Assembly: GCA_045134375.1 (NCBI GenBank) | Contig: JBGUVL010000045.1 | Span: 1 to 9,787, forward strand | Source of the DNA: JBGUVL01 sp045134375 | Lineage (GTDB): Bacteria; Bacillota_I; Bacilli_A; Erysipelotrichales; Erysipelotrichaceae | Length of the DNA: 9,787 nucleotides | Reading direction: 5' to 3' | Part shown: piece after piece, positions 1 to 6,157 of the stretch | Layout: each line of letters starts with the position of its first letter | Position numbering within the stretch: the stretch's first letter is position 1 | The notes under the pieces: model-generated | Told to the model about the DNA's origin: nothing | The model's input: the letters and a program-made list of their open reading frames with translations, nothing else | Databases searched by the model: none | Position numbers and translations under genes: made by a program

Positions 1-1
1 C

Positions 2-889
2 ATATATGAAGCACGACCTAATGTGAGTGTCGATGCTGCTATCCTTTGCCTAAAAAGTGGTAATGTCTGTTTTTTACGAGGTAGCAAAGACGCTTTAGAA
101 AGCAACAAAGCACTGGTAGAAGCAATGCGTCAAGGGCTAAAAGAAGCCGGTTTTCCAAAGTCCTGCATCGCCCTTGTAGAAGACACTTCCCACGAAAGTG
201 CGAAACGCTTTATGCAGATGAATGAGTATCTGGATTTGCTTATTCCTCGTGGTGGTGCCAACTTAATTCAGAATGCCATCAAAAACGCAACCGTACCTAT
301 CATTGAAACAGGAACGGGTAACTGTCATATCTATGTTGATAAAGATTGTGATGACAATAAAGTACTTCCCATTATCATCAACGGCAAGACGCAACGTGTT
401 AGTGTCTGCAACGCTATCGAAAGCCTTCTCATTCATAAAGAAAAAATAGCGTTGCTTCCTACCATTATTCAAGAACTAAAAAAATACGATGTCATTATTC
501 ACGGCTGTCCCATTTGTTGCCAATGGGATACTTCTTTGCTTTTAGCAAGCGAAGAAGACTATGGAAAAGAATATCTGAACTATGAGATTTCGATTAAAGT
601 AGTGGATGATTTAGCAGAAGCCATCCAACATATCAATACCTATAGCACGAAGCATTCCGAAGCCATTATTTCAGAAAATAAAACGAGCATCGCCACTTTC
701 TTTGAACAAGTTGACAGTGCTTGCGTCTATGCCAATGCATCGACCCGTTTTTCCGATGGAAATGAATTTGGTTTTGGAGCTGAAATTGGAATCTCAACGC
801 AAAAAATCCATGCTCGTGGTCCAATGGGATTAGAAGCACTAACTTCCTATCAATATCAAATCGTAGGAAATGGAAATATTCGAAAATAA
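2..889 (+). CDS. proA: Gamma-glutamyl phosphate reductase (glutamate-5-semialdehyde dehydrogenase), 3' part only
   Basis: ProA performs the NADPH-dependent reduction of gamma-glutamyl phosphate to glutamate 5-semialdehyde, the second step of proline synthesis from glutamate, in the cytoplasm. The frame is open from the window edge: codons 2-22 read IYEARPN and lead into VSVDAA, a conserved ProA stretch, so the GTG at 23 is an internal valine and not the start. About 295 residues are present; the family is usually about 415, so roughly 120 N-terminal residues lie outside the window. The catalytic-cysteine motif TGNCHIYVD is present, with the Cys codon at 323-325. The C-terminal signatures FGFGAEIGISTQ and HARGPMGLEALTSY are intact. 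The gene ends normally at TAA just before a terminator, so it is probably the last gene of a proline operon; proB would be expected upstream. Recognition is confident. Confidence 0.97.
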   Translation: MYEARPNVSVDAAILCLKSGNVCFLRGSKDALESNKALVEAMRQGLKEAGFPKSCIALVEDTSHESAKRFMQMNEYLDLLIPRGGANLIQNAIKNATVPIIETGTGNCHIYVDKDCDDNKVLPIIINGKTQRVSVCNAIESLLIHKEKIALLPTIIQELKKYDVIIHGCPICCQWDTSLLLASEEDYGKEYLNYEISIKVVDDLAEAIQHINTYSTKHSEAIISENKTSIATFFEQVDSACVYANASTRFSDGNEFGFGAEIGISTQKIHARGPMGLEALTSYQYQIVGNGNIRK

Positions 890-950
890 AAAGAAAACAG
901 GAACAAGAGTAAAAAGTACTTACTTTCGCTCAAATTCCTGTTTTTCTTTT
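888..950. terminator. Bidirectional intrinsic terminator between convergent proA and bceB-like gene
   Basis: The left arm AAAAGAAA-ACAGGAA pairs with the right arm TTCCTG-TTTTTCTTTT at 935-950, with a single bulge. A smaller helix AGTAA/TTACT can form inside the loop. The T-rich right arm serves proA transcripts and the A-rich left arm serves minus-strand transcripts. The hairpin overlaps the stop codon of the minus-strand permease (949-951), so one element ends both convergent transcripts. Confidence 0.8.
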
Positions 951-3027
951 AGTGTTCTTTTACAATATTTTTTGAACAAAAATAGGTTAAAACAAAATAA
1001 CCACCATAGATGAATACAATAAATATTGCAGTCATTACAATTGAGAATAACATATTCATGCGCCCTATCGTTTCTAAGATTTGATTACAAAAGTTGATTC
1101 CAAAGATCGAATGCACCAACGCTAAGGCGATTGGTAAAAAGAAGAAAATGCCAATTTGCAACAACAAGGCTTTGTTGATCATTCCCTCATCTACCCCAAT
1201 TCGACGTAATGTTGCATATCGCATTTTATTATCCGCACTATCGGACAACTCTTTTAATGCCAAAATAGCAGCAGAAGAAATCAAGAAAATGATACCTAGA
1301 TAGATTCCAATAAATACAGCAACCGCACTGACGCTCACACTACCATCATAAATCATTTGTTTTGTGAAGACACTCATCGCTTGCAGCTCATAGGTAGGAG
1401 AAGCAAAATAACTTTGTTTTCCAAACAACGCATCCTCTATCTTTTGGTATTCTTCACTACCAAACTCGGCTTGATAATTAGCAATCCAACGCGTTTGAAA
1501 AGCATCCGCAGAGGTTACCGCCGCATCCGGCACTAGCAATATCCCAGTATTGGTATGAGAAGCAGAAATATCAACAAAGACTTCCTGCACTTCGTTTGCT
1601 TTACAATAATAGTTTTCCCCATGAATGTTTAATGTGACAGGATTTTGCAATGCTTGATTCCAGATGTTCGTCATATTATCATAATCACATAGTAATAGAT
1701 ATTCATCTTCTGCTAATGTCAAAGCTGGTAAATGATAGTATTTCGCAATCTGATTATAATCGGATAATCGAACCATTAAAATTGGACTATCGAAATAAAG
1801 ATTAGGATATTCTTTCGCAGTTTTCTCCTTATTATCCCCAAGTAAAGTTCCCATCGTAATGCCATCAATCACATAATTACGATAGGAATAACGATCACAA
1901 AAATACTGATCAACAGGAATTCCGGCATATTCCATATTTTCCTCTATCCCATTTTCCAGCAGCATTAAATACTGTTTCGACTCTTCCTCTAGTGAATTTC
2001 TATCGCCATCCCCTAAGAACTGCTGTGGCGATGTTTGCGAAATATTGATGTCCACCGGTGTCACTTCTCGTAAAGTCTTCATCATGGAATCTCGAATAGC
2101 AAGACCGGAAGAAAGGATACAAATCGTTAAAAATAACATGATACAAATGACACTCATGGATATCACCATCGTATTGATCTTACTGTTAATTTGTCGCAAA
2201 ACAAACATATTTAAATGACGATAATACAGTCCTTTCACTGATTGTACCATTCGTAACAATAGCCCCGAAAAAGAATAAAAGAACAACAAAGTTCCTGCAC
2301 ATCCAAGTAAGATCATATAGCCAAGAATATCCATATGATACAATCCTTCGCTAATTACTTTATGATAGGCATATCCCAACATGAGGATGGACAAAACACA
2401 AAGACAGCTCGATATCAGCGGATTCTTCACCTTAATACTTTCATTCTTTTTCGCTGCGCTGATCAAATCGATCAGTTTACAATGAGAAATGGAGAAGGTA
2501 TGGAATACCATGACAATTGCATAAACGATTGCAAAAAACAAGATGGTCTTAGCTAAGGAAGAGAAGGAAAAAGTAAAGATAAAATCACTCATATCCACTT
2601 CAAACATCTTCGCTACTAATAAAGACATGAATTGCGAACCAAATACTCCCACAATTAAGCCAATCACAAGAGACACAAGTCCAATCAGGATGGTTTCCAT
2701 TAACAGAATTTTCGATAAATCCCATTTACTCATTCCTAATACCATATAAGTCCCAAACTCTTGCTTTCTTCGCTTCATCAAAAATTGACTTGCATAAAGA
2801 ATCAGAAAACCAAGTACAAAACAAACAAATAAGGAAATATAGCCAAGCACATCATTCATCAATTCGATGCATTGTCTTTGTGATTCATTCAATTTTAAAA
2901 CAGCGGCGCTGGATTCCATCGCATTAAAAATATAAAATACCCCAACACCAAGAATCAAAGTAAAGAAATAAATCGTATAATCTTTAATACTTTTTCTGAT
3001 ATTTTTTATCGATAGCTTAAATAACAT
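949..3027 (-). CDS. bceB: BceB-like ABC transporter permease (FtsX family), antimicrobial-peptide sensing/resistance
   Basis: This is the membrane subunit of a Bce-type ABC transporter. In this family it frees the cell-wall target from peptide antibiotics such as bacitracin or lantibiotics and passes transport activity on to its histidine kinase. The 692-residue length and layout fit BceB: TM1 near residues 17-36; three TMs in an FtsX block (about 60-185) containing the QEFGTYMVLGM segment; two more TMs (about 205-262); TM7 (about 285-310); one large extracellular domain (about 315-545); and three C-terminal TMs (about 550-690). The ligand-specificity region is the large extracellular domain, so the substrate cannot be named from sequence. 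The start is an ATG with GGAGGTGA upstream, inside the bceA-like 3' end. It overlaps that gene by 11 bp, which suggests translational coupling. The family call is confident; the exact drug range is unknown. Confidence 0.93.
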   Translation of the reverse strand: MLFKLSIKNIRKSIKDYTIYFFTLILGVGVFYIFNAMESSAAVLKLNESQRQCIELMNDVLGYISLFVCFVLGFLILYASQFLMKRRKQEFGTYMVLGMSKWDLSKILLMETILIGLVSLVIGLIVGVFGSQFMSLLVAKMFEVDMSDFIFTFSFSSLAKTILFFAIVYAIVMVFHTFSISHCKLIDLISAAKKNESIKVKNPLISSCLCVLSILMLGYAYHKVISEGLYHMDILGYMILLGCAGTLLFFYSFSGLLLRMVQSVKGLYYRHLNMFVLRQINSKINTMVISMSVICIMLFLTICILSSGLAIRDSMMKTLREVTPVDINISQTSPQQFLGDGDRNSLEEESKQYLMLLENGIEENMEYAGIPVDQYFCDRYSYRNYVIDGITMGTLLGDNKEKTAKEYPNLYFDSPILMVRLSDYNQIAKYYHLPALTLAEDEYLLLCDYDNMTNIWNQALQNPVTLNIHGENYYCKANEVQEVFVDISASHTNTGILLVPDAAVTSADAFQTRWIANYQAEFGSEEYQKIEDALFGKQSYFASPTYELQAMSVFTKQMIYDGSVSVSAVAVFIGIYLGIIFLISSAAILALKELSDSADNKMRYATLRRIGVDEGMINKALLLQIGIFFFLPIALALVHSIFGINFCNQILETIGRMNMLFSIVMTAIFIVFIYGGYFVLTYFCSKNIVKEH

Positions 3028-3784
3028 CGTTCAGTTCACCTCCAAGCAGAGTGACGACATCAATGATACGGTTAAAAAACTGTTTTCTTGTATCCTCTCC
3101 TCTTCTTAGTTCATTGAACAATTTTCCATCTTTAATGAAGATGACGCGATTGGCATAGGATGCACTAAATGCGTCATGGGTTACCATCAATATCGTCGCA
3201 TCTAAAGTTTCATTTAAATAATGGAAGCTTTCCAATAACATTCTCGCCGATTTGGAATCCAATGCGCCAGTCGGTTCATCTGCCAACACCAATTTTGGAT
3301 TTGTAATAATCGCTCTCGCACTTGCAACGCGTTGCTTTTGACCCCCGCTCATCTCATAAGGATACTTCTTCAGTACCTCCGTAATTTCCAGTTTTTTTGC
3401 TACTTCTTTGACACGAGATTCAATTTCTTTTGGTTTTACCTTTTGAATGGTCAACGCCAAGGCAATATTTTCATATGCAGTCAAGGTATCCAACAGATTA
3501 AAGTCTTGAAAAATAAAACCTAATTGTTCTCGACGAAAACGATTGAGTTTGTTTCCCCGTAAAGCACTTACTTCTTCATCATCAATAAAGATATGCCCAC
3601 CACTCACTTTATCAATCGTAGAAATACAGTTCAACAATGTCGTTTTTCCACTCCCACTGGCTCCCATAATAGCGACATATTCTTTTTCATAGATGGAAAA
3701 ACTTATACGATCTAACGCCTTCGTAATATTTCCTTTATTTCCATAGTATTTTTCAACATTTTTTATTTCAACAATTTTTTTCAT
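3017..3784 (-). CDS. bceA: BceA-like ABC transporter ATP-binding protein
   Basis: This is the cytoplasmic ATPase that energises the adjacent BceB-like permease. All ABC motifs are intact (255-aa numbering): Walker A GASGSGKT at 41-48, Q-loop Gln93, signature MSGGQKQR at 145-152, Walker B LVLADE at 165-170 with catalytic Glu170, D-loop GALD, and switch His203. The fold is of the MacB/LolD/BceA subclass. I place the start at the ATG 3782-3784 because GGAGG lies 7 nt upstream on the minus strand. A GTG six codons further upstream (3800-3802) would put the Shine-Dalgarno inside the gene and sits at the predicted transcription start, so it is unlikely. The gene overlaps the permease gene and is preceded by its own promoter and a candidate BceR operator, so it can be induced separately from the two-component genes. 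Confidence 0.95.
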   Translation of the reverse strand: MKKIVEIKNVEKYYGNKGNITKALDRISFSIYEKEYVAIMGASGSGKTTLLNCISTIDKVSGGHIFIDDEEVSALRGNKLNRFRREQLGFIFQDFNLLDTLTAYENIALALTIQKVKPKEIESRVKEVAKKLEITEVLKKYPYEMSGGQKQRVASARAIITNPKLVLADEPTGALDSKSARMLLESFHYLNETLDATILMVTHDAFSASYANRVIFIKDGKLFNELRRGEDTRKQFFNRIIDVVTLLGGELNDVI

Positions 3785-3790
3785 ATGTTT

Positions 3791-3836
3791 ACCTCCATCC
3801 ACTTTCCATTATAAAGATTTGAAACTAAGATACCAT
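3791..3836 (-). promoter_or_regulatory. Promoter of bceAB-like operon (perfect TATAAT, weak -35)
   Basis: On the minus strand a perfect TATAAT lies at 3808-3813. The hexamer 17 bp upstream (3831-3836, ATGGTA) hardly resembles TTGACA. A strong -10 with a poor -35 is typical of a promoter that needs an activator, which fits the operator-like palindrome upstream. The predicted transcription start is near 3801, giving a leader of fewer than 20 nt that carries the GGAGG ribosome binding site (3792-3796) of bceA. Confidence 0.7.
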
Positions 3837-3853
3837 GGATTAACATAACAAAA

Positions 3854-3871
3854 CCTTACAGAACTGTAAGG
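3854..3871. promoter_or_regulatory. Candidate BceR-type response-regulator binding site
   Basis: This is a perfect 18-bp palindrome with 8-bp arms, CCTTACAG / CTGTAAGG. Its core TTACA-GAAC-TGTAA (3856-3869) fits the TNACA-N4-TGTAA consensus that I recall being described for BceR-like regulators of Firmicutes. It lies right after the kinase stop codon and upstream of the bceA -35 region, with its centre about 60 bp before the predicted transcription start. This is where an activating OmpR-type dimer would sit. In the minus-strand RNA the same sequence forms a hairpin followed by TTTTGTT, so a partial terminator after bceS is an alternative or additional role. Confidence 0.7.
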
Positions 3872-4891
3872 CTAGTTAATAATAGAATCACTATATTCTC
3901 CTATAGGAAAGGTTAATGTTACCAATGTATATTCATTCTCTTTTGAAGTAATTTTGATGCCATGATGTAATTGTTCTGCTAACGCATTACAAAGATACAA
4001 ACCAAGTCCGGTGGAATTATAGCGGCTTCTTCCATTCCTTCCGGTAAATCCTTTCTCGAATACCCTAGGCAAATCTTTTTCCAGAATGCCAATACCATTA
4101 TCTTTGATCATCAACTGCACATATTGCTGTTTTTTTTCTGCCCAGATCTGAATGAGTGCCTGCTCTTCTTTACTATACTTAATCGCATTATTAAGCAATT
4201 GATTCAAAATAAAACGCAACCACTTCCCATCACTTTTTACCACAAAATCCAAATGCTTCATTTCCAATGCTATTTTCTTATAGATAAACGATCTACGATT
4301 CTCTTTCACAATATCTCGTACCACATCCGAAAGCAAACATTCACTGATGACATAATCTTTCTCTACCGATTCACTGCGAACATAAAATAATACCTGTTCC
4401 TCAAGTTGTTCAATACGATGCAACTCATCCAACATCGTATCATTCAATGTATCTTTATTGTTTTCAATGATCAACCGTAAAGAAGCCATTGGAATTTTAA
4501 TCTCGTGAAGCCACAGCTCCAAATATTCTTTGAAATCAATTAAAGTATGCCGATAGCGGTTTAAGTAATCCAGTGTTGCCTTATCAATTTCACACAATTG
4601 TTCATAAAATAATCGCCCTTCATAACTATAAGAATCATCGATCAGTTCATGAATCAAATACTTCTGATCCAATGAATAAATGCGTTGAAATACCTGATCA
4701 AAGTATTTTTTTCTACGAAAATACTGATAAAAAAAGATAAAATAACCAACCATCAATAGAATGAAAAAAACAAGTGACAATAACGACAAGGAAACTTTAG
4801 TCCCACATAGTATGAGAAAGGTAGCCAACAGAGTAACAAGATAAATGACAATGGAAAGCCACTGATCTTTCACATATTCATTCCATTTCAT
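3872..4891 (-). CDS. bceS: BceS-like intramembrane-sensing histidine kinase
   Basis: This is a membrane sensor kinase that phosphorylates the adjacent response regulator. In this family it detects the activity of the partner BceAB transporter and does not bind the drug itself. The 339 residues show two TM helices (about 11-30 and 35-55) joined by only a few residues, so there is no extracellular sensor domain; this is the hallmark of the Bce/intramembrane-sensing group. The phospho-acceptor is His129 in WLHEIKIPMASLRL. The N-box NQLLNNAIKYS, G1 box DNGIGI and G2 box STGLGLYLC are intact, so the kinase should be active. The start ATG overlaps the stop of the regulator gene as ATGA, with AGGGG about 11 nt upstream, so the two are translationally coupled. 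Relative to the common H-I-K-T-P form, the H-box carries Ile in place of Thr before Pro134. Confidence 0.93.
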   Translation of the reverse strand: MKWNEYVKDQWLSIVIYLVTLLATFLILCGTKVSLSLLSLVFFILLMVGYFIFFYQYFRRKKYFDQVFQRIYSLDQKYLIHELIDDSYSYEGRLFYEQLCEIDKATLDYLNRYRHTLIDFKEYLELWLHEIKIPMASLRLIIENNKDTLNDTMLDELHRIEQLEEQVLFYVRSESVEKDYVISECLLSDVVRDIVKENRRSFIYKKIALEMKHLDFVVKSDGKWLRFILNQLLNNAIKYSKEEQALIQIWAEKKQQYVQLMIKDNGIGILEKDLPRVFEKGFTGRNGRSRYNSTGLGLYLCNALAEQLHHGIKITSKENEYTLVTLTFPIGEYSDSIIN

Positions 4892-5553
4892 TGAATCAAA
4901 TACCCCTGTCCTCTTTTTGTTTCGATAACATCGTCATAGCCAATCTCACTTAGCTTTTTACGCAACCGATTGATATTAACCGTAAGTGTATTATCATCCA
5001 CAAATTCATCACTTCCCCATAAATAATCCATAATTTCTTCTCGCGACGTAATTCTTCCTCTCTGTTTTAATAGATAATGAAAGATTCGAGTTTCATTCTT
5101 GCTTAATTCAATATTTTGTTTGCCTCGCTCCAACATACTTTTTGAAACATTTAAAATGAGATCATGATACGATAAACGCAACGAATCATTGCGATATATT
5201 CGTTTCAAAACCGCTTCGATTCGTACCAAAAGAATCTGAGGATTATACGGCTTTGTGATATAATCATCCGCTCCATAGCTCATACACATCAATTCATCAA
5301 TTTCACTATTTCGACTGGTTACCATAATGATGCCAACCGAACTCTGTCTGCGAATTTCTCTACATAAATAAGCACCATTCACACCTGGAATATTGATATC
5401 CAACAAAAGAAGATCGGCATCCTCAGCTACGATCAATTCTAGTGTATGTTCAAAATCTTCTATTATCTTAGTTTGGTACCCATTATTCCTTAAAAACAAA
5501 GATAATTCTTCTCGTAATATTTTATCATCCTCTACAATCAGTATTGTGTTCAT
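4888..5553 (-). CDS. bceR: BceR-like OmpR-family response regulator
   Basis: This is a cytoplasmic DNA-binding regulator activated by the adjacent kinase, expected to activate the bceAB-like promoter. The receiver domain (about 1-115) has acidic-pocket residues Glu8, Asp9 and Asp10, phospho-acceptor Asp52 in LLLLDINIPG, Thr79 and Lys101 in the TKPY motif. The C-terminal winged helix (about 125-221) contains DNTLTVNINRLRKKL as recognition helix and ends with the wing motif IETKRGQGYLI. The 221-aa length is normal for the family. The ATG start has AGAGG about 8 nt upstream. It is the first gene of the module and overlaps the kinase gene by 4 bp. All phosphorylation residues are present, so it should be functional. 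Confidence 0.95.
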   Translation of the reverse strand: MNTILIVEDDKILREELSLFLRNNGYQTKIIEDFEHTLELIVAEDADLLLLDINIPGVNGAYLCREIRRQSSVGIIMVTSRNSEIDELMCMSYGADDYITKPYNPQILLVRIEAVLKRIYRNDSLRLSYHDLILNVSKSMLERGKQNIELSKNETRIFHYLLKQRGRITSREEIMDYLWGSDEFVDDNTLTVNINRLRKKLSEIGYDDVIETKRGQGYLIQ

Positions 5554-5574
5554 TTTTTTACCTCTCTTGTTTTT

Positions 5575-5603
5575 ATCATATCACAATTGATTCTATTTGA
5601 AAA
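5575..5603 (-). promoter_or_regulatory. Predicted promoter of bceRS-like operon
   Basis: On the minus strand TTTTCA (5598-5603) and TATGAT (5575-5580) are separated by 17 bp; four of six and five of six bases match the sigma-A consensus. The predicted start is near 5568, giving a leader of about 15 nt before the bceR ATG. The -35 element lies in the outer arm of the preceding gene's terminator hairpin. No BceR-type palindrome is visible here, so R/S expression may be basal and not autoregulated. Confidence 0.55.
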
Positions 5604-5630
5604 AGTCTTGTCAAATGACAAGACTTTTTC
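5599..5630 (-). terminator. Strong hairpin terminator after the TnpB-like stub gene
   Basis: This is a perfect 15-bp inverted repeat, GAAAAAGTCTTGTCA and its complement, around a 2-nt loop. The descending arm ends in TTTTT and starts at the stop codon of the 170-aa gene (TGA at 5629-5631). It would terminate the adhesin transcript before bceR. Its A/T-rich outer arms make it look bidirectional, though no + strand gene needs it. If the upstream gene derives from an IS605-type element, this could instead be a relic of a transposon-end hairpin. Confidence 0.75.
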
Positions 5631-6141
5631 AACATGATTTTCTTTCAACAAAAAGAGAGGAATCCAAATACGAGGAGGATTTCATCGCTTCTGTAGTCGC
5701 TTTCTTTCGAGCACAAAAGTAGACAAACCATTCCCCCTCAATTTTTTTTAACCGTAGACTTCTTAGATGATATTCATTAAGATTCCGTTTCTGATAAGGA
5801 ACTAACTTCACATCAAGACTAGGAATAAGAAAAGCAGACCCAAAATACAAACGCAATTGATCCTCTTTAATCTGATAAGAAAGCGAGCGCCAGATCGGAG
5901 GAATTGCATTCTTATCACTTACTTTAACATAACGGCTAAAATGTTTTGCCTCTTTGATAATGGCTGGTTTGCTTCGATAGTGGATTTGATCCGAAACATT
6001 TTGATAGGATAAAGGAACCTTTTTATTTTTTAAAAAAATGGTCGCTCGTTTGACTTCTTCAAAATAAATTTTTTGGTATTGATCCAATAGTTTTGATTCT
6101 TCTTCTTTACATTCAATCTTCATCTTTATCGTTACATACAT
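5629..6141 (-). CDS. TnpB-like N-terminal-domain protein lacking the RuvC nuclease (IS605 OrfB remnant or derivative)
   Basis: The 170 residues resemble the N-terminal half of IS200/IS605 TnpB (OrfB). There is an opening strand and helix (VTIKMKIECKEEESKLLDQY), a helical insert (about 40-80), then a beta-rich segment (about 85-147) with LSYQIKEDQLRLYF and LRSLRLKKIEGEWFVYFCAR. The last segment matches the typical TnpB pattern just before RuvC (ISR...GKWYVSF). The protein stops there: no RuvC DxG motif, no zinc ribbon and no further coding room before the terminator. It is very basic, as expected for RNA or DNA binding. The start ATG has no close ribosome binding site; a GGAGG lies 28 nt upstream inside the preceding gene, so translation probably depends on coupling to the adhesin gene 16 bp away. 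A second ATG six codons in (6121-6123) is possible. It may be a decayed transposase or a retained small protein. The family call rests on pattern recognition only. Confidence 0.6.
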   Translation of the reverse strand: MYVTIKMKIECKEEESKLLDQYQKIYFEEVKRATIFLKNKKVPLSYQNVSDQIHYRSKPAIIKEAKHFSRYVKVSDKNAIPPIWRSLSYQIKEDQLRLYFGSAFLIPSLDVKLVPYQKRNLNEYHLRSLRLKKIEGEWFVYFCARKKATTEAMKSSSYLDSSLFVERKSC

Positions 6142-6157
6142 AGCTTTTGAAAAGTGT

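Noticed and set aside
23..25. GTG as start of proA
   Set aside because: Conserved ProA sequence continues in frame upstream to the window edge, so this is an internal valine.
3785..3802. GTG start six codons upstream for the BceA-like ATPase
   Set aside because: It would bury the GGAGG ribosome binding site inside the gene and sits at the predicted transcription start.
949..5553. Bce module as a novel system
   Set aside because: Gene order, domain content and operator all match the known BceRSAB type; only the ligand is unknown.
5599..5630. BceR-type operator in front of bceR
   Set aside because: The inverted repeat contains TTGTCA/TGACAA and not TNACA-N4-TGTAA; its position and T-tract fit a terminator better.
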